DNA of 17,045 nt, from NCBI GenBank assembly GCA_038093975.1, contig JBBPTG010000392.1, positions 1-17,045 on the forward strand. The letters are read 5' to 3'. How positions within the stretch are numbered: the stretch's first letter is position 1; the number at the start of each line of letters is the position of its first letter. Source of the stretch: Chalciporus piperatus (taxonomy: Eukaryota; Basidiomycota; Agaricomycetes; Boletales; Boletaceae). The translations under genes and the position numbers were made by a program. Below, piece after piece: positions 1 through 7,928 of the stretch. Under the pieces are notes generated by a model. That model was not told the origin of the DNA, did not search any database, and worked only from the letters and a program-made list of their open reading frames with translations.

Positions 1-1879
1 CAGAGTGAAGCATGCATCGTACCATCTCGAAATAGGTCTTGATGCTGCGTTCCGCGATTCCGTTCTGTTCGGGGGTATAGGGCACGGTAGTCTCGTGTAA
101 TATTCCATTATGACGACAGAATGACTCGATAGTCTTGTTGACGAACTCCGTCCCATTATCCGACCGTATCTTCTTCAATTTCGAGCCCGACTGCCTCTCC
201 AACATCGCGACTACATCCTTCAAGGTCTCTGCAACCTCCTCCTTCTTCGTAAGGAGCCGTCCTACTCCATAACGGCAACTGGCTTCGATCAACACCATGG
301 CGTAAGTTCGCCCTGTCCAAGTCTCGACTGACATAGGACCTGTGAGATCAACTACGACCAGCTCCATCTTCGAGTAGGTGGTGTTGCTGACCTTAGGAAT
401 CGGTAGGCGATGGGATTTGCCAAGGACGCAACCCTCGCACACTTGGTCATATTCCTTCAGCGACGAGATGCTCAGTCCATCGACGAGCTTCTTCTGCGAC
501 AAGGTACGAATGGCGTCGAGATGGAGGTGGCCAAGGCGTCGGTGCCAAAGCCTCATGCTCTCGCCAGTGGTAGCGGCGAAGGCAGCCTCGTTATCGATCA
601 GTTCGACATAATAGAGAGTCGCGTCGGGTGAGGGGAAGGTCGCATGGAATAGCTCTTCGCCTCGTAAGGTGACCGTGATTCCGTTCTCGTGGCTGTGGTG
701 CTTCGCTCCGGCTCGTTGTAAGGTCCCCAAGCTGACCAGATTGGCCGCGAGCTTTGGTACATGCAGCACACCATGCAGAACTACCGTTCTGACACCGTCG
801 GGTAGTCGGCAGCGCAGTGCAACCGACCCCGTCCCAGCGACAGGTACGTCTCGTGCATCCCCAACGGAGATGGTCTCGCTGTCCGTTTTCGTCTAGTACG
901 AGCGGAAAAATCCTCGATCGCAGAACATGTGCGCGGACGCGCCACAGTCGAGGAGAACATTGGCAGTACAGGTGGAACTAGTCGACACCATGTAAACCTG
1001 CCCGAGTTCGCGAGTTCCTAAATCCCGAAGGTTCCCGATGGCGAGGTTTGTACTCCCGCCATTTCCTTGCTTGGTTTTCTCGTCCTCCTCACGGCGCGGG
1101 CATTTGTTCGCCCAGTGGCCAGTGCCTTTGCAGTAGCGGCATGTGTCGTCAGGTTTGGGGCCTCTGCTGGAGTCGCCAGCCTTCCCTTTCCCTTTCTTCG
1201 ACTTCTTCTTATCGGCGTAGAGTGCCGTTTCGCCGCCCGACTTCTCCCGCGAACGTCGGTTGGCTTCCGCCTGCAGTTTCGTGCTAACGGTCTCGGAGGT
1301 GAGAGGGTCTAGTGCGAATAGTTGAATCTTGATTAGGTCCCAGGATGGGGTCTTGGGGAGTGAGAGGACAAGGGCGCGAGCGACGTGAATGTCGGGAAGT
1401 TCTTCGCCGGCTGCGATGATGCGGTTTCGGATGTCGAGCATCTTGGCGATGTGGTCAGCCATGGGCGTGTTGTCAGCGTATTTGCGGGTGTACAACTCCT
1501 CGAAGAAGTAGTGTACATTGATTTTCTGCTGATTGTCGACATGAATTTTCTTCCAGGCATCCCACATCTCTTTCGCAGTTTTGCAGTCGTTAACGTGCGG
1601 CCATTGCGACGGCTCGGCTGCTCCTTTCATAAGTCCCTGCGACGCCTCGTCTCGTAAATGCCAGTCCATATAATCCTTCTTCTCGGCTTTCCATTCCGCC
1701 AATGTTGTCATGAGTGGCATAGTGTCGGCGGGCTTCGGTGGGCATGATTCTCGTCCGTCTGTGATAAGCCATAGGTACTTCGACTGTAGAGTAGACTTCA
1801 TGTTCGTGGACCAGTCGGAATAGTTGATACCATTGAGTTTGGGAAAACGGAACGAGTCGGTGGAAGCGGAAGTGGACAT
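1..1879 (-). pseudogene. Ty1/copia Gag-Pol (5' two thirds), one in-frame stop, runs off left edge
   Basis: Retrotransposon polyprotein read on the minus strand. I chose the ATG at 1879 (protein starts MSTSAS) because it follows the primer site; an upstream in-frame ATG at 2026 exists but lies in the LTR/leader. Seen in order: a copia-type Gag; a CCHC zinc knuckle CRYCKGTGHWANKC (about residues 247-260); and a protease motif LLDCGASAHM (about residue 311), where the usual D-S/T-G has Cys. A TAG at 895-893 closes the frame, but the same frame is then open to position 1. It holds the GAG-pre-integrase zinc finger (WHRRLGH near 527-549, CEGC near 429-442) and the integrase core: Asp in VVDLTGP, Asp in RSDNGTEF and Glu in NGIAERS, the last two spaced 36 residues apart. 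RT and RNase H would lie left of the window. The single stop suggests a recently dead copy; programmed readthrough is the alternative. Confidence 0.9.
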
Positions 1880-1899
1880 GGTATTAAATTCGTTACGGT

Positions 1900-1913
1900 C
1901 AGGGCTCATAACC
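1900..1913 (-). other. Copia primer-binding site (initiator tRNA-Met half-molecule type)
   Basis: On the minus (sense) strand the bases GGTTATGAGCCCTG lie 20 nt upstream of the Gag ATG. Their complement, CAGGGCTCATAACC, matches the anticodon arm of yeast-type initiator tRNA-Met as I know it, with CAT in the loop. Copia and Ty5 elements are known to prime from such a tRNA half. Position and strand both agree with the Gag-Pol reading frame. Confidence 0.75.
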
Positions 1914-2180
1914 TTACAGCGAGCGCGAGGTGAGACGAGCGACGGGCTGGGAGATTCAACGAAAGACCAAAATATATTAGTAGTGAATATACTGTATCTA
2001 ACTAAACACGCACCTGGGAGATTCAACGAAAGACCGAAGAACCTCCCAAGTGACGCGCTGCGTGCGTGTGCGTAGTCGGAGTAGCTGAGTGTCTGAGTGA
2101 GTAGTAAGTAAGAAATTGTAACTACGCGACGGAGCGCGAGTCGTATACTATAGATTGAGTACGTTCGTTACGCCCCCACT
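1914..2180 (-). mobile_element. Probable 5' LTR and leader of the copia element (ends not resolved)
   Basis: The stretch lies between the primer site and the point where the neighbouring plus-strand reading frame resumes (about 2154-2182). It is non-coding and contains a TATA-like TATAGTATAC on the minus strand near 2143-2152. No clean TG...CA pair was found: TG at 2182 or 2178 (minus) could be the outer end, and the inner end next to the primer site reads TGTA. The matching 3' LTR is outside the window, so the borders cannot be confirmed. Confidence 0.45.
1947..2035 (-). repeat. 22-bp direct repeat bracketing an intron-like 67-nt stretch
   Basis: CTGGGAGATTCAACGAAAGA (plus CC) occurs at 1947-1968 and again at 2014-2035. 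On the minus strand the stretch 2013-1947 starts GTGCGTG, contains CTACTAAT, and ends CTCCCAG, so it fits a fungal intron whose two ends lie at equivalent points of the two repeat copies. Confidence 0.5.
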
Positions 2181-2258
2181 CATATTGCCGCTACTCCCAC
2201 TGTCAGAGTCTTACCCATTGAGTTACCACTCACCGCCCATCGTCTTCGCGACGAGTTG

Positions 2259-3104
2259 ATGGACAATGCTGTCATGGATCGTATGTCCCAATTCCTACTT
2301 GACTCGTGTCTCTCTGTACCCATTGGCGCCCACCTTGACCTGGGGTCACCCCTCTTTGCCCTCTACCGTGCCTACCTGCAAGCATCCCGTCTTGCCAATC
2401 TTCCTCCTTCCCTGATGACGGTTCACCAAGCTCATTCGGAAGCTGCTTCCCTCCGCAATATCCACGGTGATCTAATTACCAACCTCAGCATTGCTCTTTA
2501 TGAGCTACGGATGCCGGAGTTTCTGGATGACCTAGACCGCTTCCTCAGAGAATCCGCCTCTGCAGCTCAATCTCCAACCCCTGTCATCGGAGTCTCTACC
2601 TCATCTCTCCCCTCGTCGACACCTTCCACGTCTAGCTCCCCTTTGAATGCTGAAGAAGAAGCAGTGTTCTTTCGTGCAGAACGTAATCACATTACCTCGC
2701 AACGACAACGGACTGGCACCATACCTCTATCCACCTCACATCCCCAGTACCACGATGCCTGCTTCGTATGTCACCGACTGGGCCATATACGTGTCCACTG
2801 TCCCGTATACCAGTGTCCCACGTGCTTCCGCTGGGCACCCGGTCACATTCAAGGTCGTTGCCCACTTAGGCGTGGACAGAGACATACAACCACACCACCT
2901 GTTGCACCCTCTTCCCGTTCCCGCCGATCAACCAATACCAATCGAGCTGCTCGACGCCCCCCTCCACTCTATACCCGCATCTCGGGTGAGACTTATTCAC
3001 GCGACGACGACGACACCACTCTCTATGACGGAGATGATCCAACCGACGATGTCGGATATGCAAACATGACCGGTTCTCCAGGTCACTACGGGTTAAGCAT
3101 TTGA
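2259..3104 (+). CDS. Retroelement CCHC zinc-knuckle protein (Gag-like), 5' end probably lost
   Basis: An ORF of 281 codons from the first ATG. The frame stays open upstream to about 2154 with coding-like residues, so the original protein probably began further left and was cut by the copia insertion. Seen: a mostly helical N-terminal part (residues 1-100), a Ser/Thr/Pro-rich linker (100-130), a knuckle CFVCHRLGHIRVHC with exact CX2CX4HX4C spacing (about 168-181), a second CCHC cluster CPTCFRWAPGHIQGRC with CX2CX6HX4C (about 186-201), a basic Arg-rich stretch, and an acidic tail. It ends 45 nt before a polypurine tract and LTR of the same orientation, so it belongs to that element. A Gag-like nucleic-acid-binding role is inferred. 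In a normal gypsy element pol should lie between this ORF and the LTR; none is present. Confidence 0.65.
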   Translation: MDNAVMDRMSQFLLDSCLSVPIGAHLDLGSPLFALYRAYLQASRLANLPPSLMTVHQAHSEAASLRNIHGDLITNLSIALYELRMPEFLDDLDRFLRESASAAQSPTPVIGVSTSSLPSSTPSTSSSPLNAEEEAVFFRAERNHITSQRQRTGTIPLSTSHPQYHDACFVCHRLGHIRVHCPVYQCPTCFRWAPGHIQGRCPLRRGQRHTTTPPVAPSSRSRRSTNTNRAARRPPPLYTRISGETYSRDDDDTTLYDGDDPTDDVGYANMTGSPGHYGLSI

Positions 3105-3140
3105 CTAGCGTTTATCTTCGTCGATGACTTGATTCTAATA

Positions 3141-3149
3141 CGGGGGTAA
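3141..3149 (+). other. Polypurine tract of the gypsy-type element
   Basis: CGGGGGTAA sits directly before the LTR start TGTTACG. A short G-rich tract at this place is the plus-strand primer of LTR retroelements. It shows that the LTR at 3150 is a 3' LTR with internal sequence to its left. Confidence 0.65.
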
Positions 3150-3621
3150 TGTTACGATCACTCATTCTTTCCTTCCCCATTACCTTGTACTAAAGTCCTA
3201 GTCGCTGGTTCAAGTCCTGCCTAAGCCATTTATTTCTTACTTCATCTTAGTCAGCGAGTATTCCTTCATGTTCTTTCACCTTCTACACTTCGTCATCGCT
3301 GACTCATACGCTTACTGAGCATAACTCATCCTTATTCGTCATAGCTCATTCTGACTCATTCTGACTCCTTCTATGCCTGCCTTTAACTTGTTCACTTATC
3401 TATATAAACCCTCGAGTCTCCTCCTGTAACCTTAAGTTAGACCTACACAATCTAGCCTGGTTACTCCTCGCTTCCTTTGAACCCTCTGAGAGTCACTGTC
3501 CTACTCTTGAACGGACACTAGGCCTTAACATGGACATCCCATCGTTAGGCTACCCTTGAAACCCTTGTCTTTGACTAGGCTTTTGTGTCTACGCTTTGAC
3601 CTACCCGGTACAAGCGTAACA
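3150..3621 (+). mobile_element. 472-bp LTR (family 1), 3' LTR of the disrupted gypsy-type element
   Basis: It starts TGTTACGATCAC and ends AAGCGTAACA, giving the terminal inverted pair TGTTACG/CGTAACA. A TATA box TATATAAA lies at 3401-3408. A second copy of the same family is found inverted at 6437-6912, with the same order throughout and scattered substitutions. Bases 3200-3235 hold a B-box-like GGTTCAAGTCC. The next five bases (TCCAG) would be one side of the target duplication; the other side is not in the window or is lost. The helicase reading frame resumes immediately to its right. Confidence 0.85.
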
Positions 3622-5256
3622 TCCAGAAGTCATACACTCATCTAGTTTGTCTACTGCAGAACTTTTGGACATTGTCTAGGAAATCCATCAAGAATTTTCC
3701 TTGGATACCAACGAGGAGCAATCCCGTGCGTTCAGAATAGCTACTGAACACTTCGTTTTCTGCACAATGGACCAGATGCTACTATTCATAACCGGAATTG
3801 GGGGGTCGGGAAAAAGTCATATCATCAGAGCGATTGTGGCATTGTTCAAACGGTATGGCTGTCCGGAAAACTTGCTTCTCAGTGCTCCGACGGGCAGCGC
3901 TGCTGTGTTGATTGAAGGGTATACGATTCACACTCTAACGTTTCTGCCTGGAGGCAATCCAACCCAAAAACGTGCAGACCTTGAATCGATATGGGGCAAG
4001 GTTCGGTATCTGATTCTTGATGAAGTCTCGATGGTTTCGGTGGAGCTACTATGTCAAATATCCGAGCACATTGCAATTGGAAAAACTCAGACATAGACGG
4101 CGATGGCATGCTATTTGGAAGTGTCAATGTTATTTTTGCAGGAGACCTTGGACAGTTGAGACCAGTAGGGAGCTCCGCAGTTTTCGCGTCGGATTTGTTA
4201 GGTCGGTTGGTGGCAAACATGACGGAGACGGTTAAAGGTCATCGTGGTCTATTTGGTGCTTGGATCTGGCAACAATTAACGCATGTCGTTGAGCTCAAAA
4301 AAAACATCAGGGCAGTCACTGATCCCGGGTACATCACCTTACTCAATTGTATCCGGGAGGGAAAGGGGACTGTCCATGGTGAGGGTAATCCATCTGATTA
4401 CTCAGTTCTACAGCAGCGGACTATGGACAAGCTTCAGTTAAGTCGACCGGATGAATATAAACTACTGCAGACTGCACCTGTCATCTTTGGAGAACGTCGA
4501 CTACGAGATCTCCATAACGAAATGAAGGCAAAACAATTTGCAGCAGAGACTGGCCAAGAATACCACTGTTACTTGGCAATTGACAAGATCAAGAAAAAAG
4601 CTGTACGAGGGGAAGACCGTTTGCGTCTCAGTCGAGTGCGAACTAAGGAATCAAAAGAGGCATTGGGACACCTACCGTTGATCCCTGGCATGCCTGTAAT
4701 GGTCACAGAGAACCTGGCAATGCAAGGTAAAGTCGTCAACGGCACTGAAGGTGTGTTGATGAGCGTGGTTTATCGGGAATGTGAAGAAGGTCGCGAGGCT
4801 GTTTGTGCGTATGTGAAGGTTACTGCGAGCCTGTTGGCTGTCGAAGGATTGCCAGAAAGTGTCGTTCTGATTTTCCCCGTGGCAGTACACTTTACTTACA
4901 AGAGTCGAGCCGCAAAGTCGGTCAAGATATCCCAAACTCAACTCCCTCTCATTCCTGGATGGGCATTTACGGACTACAAGGTACAAGGCGCATCGATGAA
5001 ATCGGTTATCGTGGATCTGGCGAGTGCGTGAGGAATACAGAATGCGTATGTTATGCTGTCCCGTGCCACAAGTCTTCGAACACTTGGTCTTTTTAGATGG
5101 TTTCCATCCCATCGTATTTTCGCTCGCTTACAAGAGGATCTCCGTAACGAACTTCATCATATTGCCAAACTTGATAAAAAGACGACAGAAGAGTTTAGAC
5201 TTTCCCATCGCCAGACAGAACCTTGTCAAACGGCTTCAAGTTCATCCATAATATAG
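3622..5256 (+). pseudogene. PIF1-like superfamily 1 DNA helicase, disrupted
   Basis: ATP-dependent 5'-3' helicase of the PIF1 family, as also carried by Helitrons. The frame starts at the LTR border, so the N-terminus was severed by the retroelement. Motifs in order: LDTNEEQSRAF (Q-motif region, about 3701); Walker A GIGGSGKS (3794); SAPTGSAA; Walker B LILDEVSM (about 4010-4033); GDLGQLRPV (motif III, about 4143); MVTENLAMQGKVVNGTEG (about 4700); FTDYKVQGASMKSVIVDL (motif V, about 4970-5022); AYVMLSRATSLRTL (motif VI, about 5044-5085). Three lesions: TAG at 3677-3679; a frameshift near 4080-4096 in an A-rich run (one base short or two extra); and TGA at 5029-5031, after which the same frame continues to a TAA-type end at 5256. 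A Helitron Rep domain would settle the host/Helitron question but would lie upstream. Confidence 0.85.
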
Positions 5257-5650
5257 ACAGGGAGAGATTGCGTGAGAAGGTACATACTAGTGTTATATTT
5301 CATGGAGTCAGTCTCCATTGTATTGACAATTCACATATCAACTCTATGTCTTCGTTAAATTGTGGAGTGAGTCCCTATCGTACGTTCTAAATCGAGAAAG
5401 GAGACGTGTTCAAACAGATAGCTTAAAATCGACCATTCTGCGTTGGTACTCCTTCACAATTTCCTTACAATCTGACAACGTTATCTGAAGATGCCAAAAC
5501 GCAATGAGCATCCAGGCGACGAAAGTGGTCAACGAAAGCGCATTAAGTAAGATTATACGGTTTGGATTTTGACGTTCAACGGAGCTGACACTGCCTTTTT
5601 TCTCCCCTCCTTTCCTATCACTCCTGTCCTCCGTGCACATCCTCCCCCAA
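5257..5650. other. Intergenic stretch without a supportable gene
   Basis: Nothing convincing is coded here. A small perfect hairpin ATGGAG-TCAGT-CTCCAT lies at 5302-5318, and the related words GGAGTCAGTCTCC and GGAGTGAGTCCC recur at about 5304 and 5364. The 5574-5650 part is pyrimidine-rich and ends CCCCCAAAACAG, which could be a splice acceptor for the following gene candidate. A short minus-strand ORF (5410-5640) has one hydrophobic segment but no other support. Confidence 0.4.
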
Positions 5651-5659
5651 AACAGATCA

Positions 5660-6536
5660 ACGGGTCTCGTTGGTGAACAGACAGAACCGGAGGCTGCGAG
5701 TGCAAAAAGTGAGCAGAAGAGAGTTTATATGTATATATATCTAATGCCCGAGTGCTCACCAAGCACAAGGTGGTCTTGACGTAACCGACCAAATAATTCA
5801 GTCTGAGGATGTCGCGGAAACGGTCACTGAATCTAGTACCGAACCAGAAAATTTGGCATCAAATGAAAACGCACCGGACATTGAAGTCGAGGACGATGCA
5901 AAGAAGAAGAACCGACAAACTCTTAACCAGAAAAGTGATTTTCCGAAGCTCAAAGCCAAGCAAGTGACAGTACGAAGAGACAAAGACTGCAAGCCCATCA
6001 AGGTCACAGTTCAAACAATCGTTCCGAAACCGACAAAAAATCTGATTGACCAGTATCAGATTGCGCCGTACGACGAACGGATGTTGAAGTAAGTGTCGCA
6101 CTCAAAAATGTTCGCCACTAATGGCATTCATAGGCGAATTCATGCTCTTTCTACATTCACGAACAAGGAGGCAAATGTGTACTCGCTTGGGAACATCTTG
6201 CCCACCGCGACCTGGGGTGTGTATCAACCTTTCGGAGACCATTCGAAGGAGCTATGCAATCCAGCTACAAACAAGCCGCTTGTTATATGGACCATCGGGC
6301 ATATTACATCTACTTGGTTCCTTAGAGGAAGGGAACCAGATAGGCAAGCATCAGTAAGTGTGGTTCCATTGTCGCAAGCATTGGCTTCCCAAACAGTGAC
6401 ACTGCTGGCGGAACTTGCTTCACCGGCCCTTGGTAGTGCCATTACGCTTGTACCGGGTAGGTCAAAGCGTAGACACAAAAGCCTAGTCAAAGACAAGGGT
6501 TTCAAAGGTAGCCTAACAATAGGATGTCCACGTTAA
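5660..6536 (+). pseudogene. Spliced fungal gene candidate of unknown function, C-terminus replaced by solo LTR
   Basis: No family recognised. A Glu/Ser/Thr-rich frame (about 5660-5708) joins across an intron-like stretch at 5709-5763 (55 nt, GTGAGC, CTAATG, ending CCAAG) in the correct phase to exon 5764-6088, which is acidic then Lys-rich. A second intron at 6089-6133 (45 nt) is clearer: GTAAGT, CACTAATGG, CATAG. The third exon starts at 6134 and runs in frame to the LTR at 6437; the present stop (6534-6536) lies inside the LTR. Before the insertion the frame would have ended at 6934-6936. No start codon was found upstream of 5660. Another frame at 6138-6325 also looks coding (rich in Cys, His, Tyr and Trp, ending YYIYLVP), so a frameshift within the third exon is possible. 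The introns are the strongest evidence; the protein itself is uncertain. Confidence 0.4.
6432..6436. repeat. Target-site duplication GGTAG (left copy; right copy at 6913-6917)
   Basis: Identical GGTAG pentamers flank the solo LTR. Removing the LTR and one copy joins the surrounding reading frame without a shift for six further codons before a stop. Confidence 0.75.
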
Positions 6537-6912
6537 GGCCTAGCGTCCATTCAAGAGTGGGACGGTGACTCTCAGAGGGTTCACAGGAAGCGAGGAATGA
6601 CCAAGCTAGATTGCGTAGGTCTGACTTAAGGTTACAGGAGGAGATTCGAGGGTTTATATAGATAAGTGAACAAGTTAAGGGTAGGCATAGAAGGAGTCAG
6701 AATGAGTCAGAACGAGCTATGACGAATAAGGATGAGTTATGCTCAGTAAGTGTATGAGTCAGCGATGACGAAGTGTAGAAGGTGAAAGAACATGAAGGAA
6801 TATTCGCTGACTACGATGAAATAAGAAACAAGTGGCCTAGGCAGGACTTGAACCAGCGACTAGGACTTTAGTACAAGGTAATGGGGAAGGAAAGAATGGG
6901 GTGATCGTAACA
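6437..6912 (-). mobile_element. Solo LTR, family 1, inverted relative to the copy at 3150
   Basis: On the minus strand it begins TGTTACGATCACC at 6912 and matches the LTR at 3150-3621 end to end, including the TATA box (TTTATATA, 6653-6660) and the B-box-like motif. Its other end reads TGCCATTACG instead of TGTTACG, a small insertion. GGTAG occurs at 6432-6436 and at 6913-6917, a perfect 5-bp target duplication as expected for gypsy-type integration. No internal element sequence is attached, so it is a solo LTR left by LTR-LTR recombination. Confidence 0.85.
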
Positions 6913-6961
6913 GGTAGGTCCTCAGCTTCGCTGTAGAAGAAGGCTTATATCACTGCTAGAC

Positions 6962-7400
6962 ATGAACGACGACACTCCGAGGATCGTTCGGGCAAGCAAG
7001 TGGCAATGTAGCAAGCAGTCCAAGGCACCGGTATGGCGGCTAACACTATCGAATTTACGAGTACTTACCCCTGGCATGACATTAGGTTTTATTTGACAAC
7101 GTTTTCGATGCGAGGGAGGCCTTTACCGTTAAGTCAGAGATGCCGCAGTACAGTGCAACCAATTTGAAGAAGAATGACCTCGTTCTACTTGAATCAAAAA
7201 TCACAAAATATTGTGTGCAAGGGCAAGCCGAACGCTCAGCGCACTCAAATGGAGATGCTCGCTGTTTCGTTGCTTTGTGCGTCGGACGAAGAGGGGTGCA
7301 GCGAAGAATATGTCCCGAAGGACATTACTGGTCTCTGAATCTAAACAGTGTATTCAAAGTACTGCAGATGAATGTTGATAACAATTATGTATTGCCATAA
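6962..7400 (+). pseudogene. Small spliced gene candidate, unknown function, frame change near its 3' end
   Basis: An ATG at 6962 opens a 23-codon exon (6962-7030). A 55-nt intron-like stretch follows (7031-7085; GTATGG to ATTAG, both borders in phase 0), then an exon from 7086. The frame then reads FDNVFDAREAF and, from 7140, MPQYSATNLKKNDLVLLESK. That frame stays open to 7400, but after about 7220 a different frame looks more natural (QRTQMEMLAVSLLCAS..., ending at TGA 7336-7338). A frameshift or unseen short intron is therefore likely around 7215-7250. The DLVLLE-type core resembles hypothetical proteins I associate with Agaricomycete repeats, but I cannot name the family. It may be the downstream half of the locus split by the solo LTR at 6437-6912. 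Confidence 0.35.
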
Positions 7401-7471
7401 CTTGAATTATCCAACTCCAGCCAGATTGCAGACCATGAAAATAATATGAGACTGTACTACATCTTGAACTT

Positions 7472-7864
7472 CTACATGGATTGAACATATGGATCATCGT
7501 ACCCATGAACCAGTGTGCAACGACATCCGCCTAAGCGCCAACGAACTTCACGTAGTACTTGACCTCCAGTACTACTAGTAATAGCGAGCCTGTCCAAAGT
7601 CATCCGAAAAACAGCCCAGTCTTCAGTACTCCTATACGTGGCGGAACATCCAACGGTCTTCCTGCATAAATGTCTAGAATCACCAAGTCTGACGTCTGCC
7701 AGCCATGACTGTGCCGTTGACTGGACACAGAACCCTCGGGCACGATATTTCAAGATTGAATCCAACGTTGAAAGCCTGATCTGCCCCTTGTCGAAAAGCA
7801 TCGGGTTTACGATAGCCCGCTTCGCAGCTGTCAACGATGGATAGGCACTGAACAATCCATCCAC
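7472..7864 (-). CDS. Hypothetical protein fragment, minus strand, truncated at inverted repeat
   Basis: An uninterrupted 130-codon minus-strand frame ending in TAG at 7472-7474. Its first codon is GTG, so no true start is visible, and its open frame reaches to within a few bases of the inverted repeat that begins at 7870. The composition is protein-like (for example AYPSLTAAKRAI, LDSILKYRARGF and ATYRSTEDWAVF), with no membrane segment or recognised catalytic motif. The simplest reading is the C-terminal part of an unknown gene whose upstream exons were cut off by the repeat element. A random open frame cannot be excluded. Confidence 0.35.
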   Translation of the reverse strand: MDGLFSAYPSLTAAKRAIVNPMLFDKGQIRLSTLDSILKYRARGFCVQSTAQSWLADVRLGDSRHLCRKTVGCSATYRSTEDWAVFRMTLDRLAITSSTGGQVLREVRWRLGGCRCTLVHGYDDPYVQSM

Positions 7865-7869
7865 AGCCT

Positions 7870-7913
7870 ATCAGGAAAAACCTCCCGTGGATAATTCTCT
7901 GGAATACTAACAA
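7870..7913 (+). repeat. 44-bp inverted repeat, left arm (right arm 10335-10378)
   Basis: ATCAGGAAAAACCTCCCGTG at 7870 and the following 24 bases recur as the reverse complement at 10378-10335 with about two mismatches. Weaker similarity continues inward for roughly 60-70 more bases on both sides. The arms face outward like terminal inverted repeats of an element of about 2.5 kb, but no target duplication is visible at the borders. Confidence 0.6.
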
Positions 7914-7928
7914 TTTCCAGAAAAAGTT

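Noticed and set aside
385..2075. Several 70-90 codon plus-strand frames
   Set aside because: Shadows of the copia Gag-Pol on the minus strand.
5410..5640. 76-codon minus-strand frame with one hydrophobic helix
   Set aside because: One transmembrane-like stretch is weak evidence, there are no other motifs, and it partly overlaps the upstream region of a plus-strand candidate.
3150..6912. The inverted pair of 472-bp LTRs as terminal inverted repeats of one DNA transposon
   Set aside because: Each has LTR hallmarks (TG...CA ends, TATA box; one with a polypurine tract, the other with its own 5-bp duplication), so they are independent insertions.
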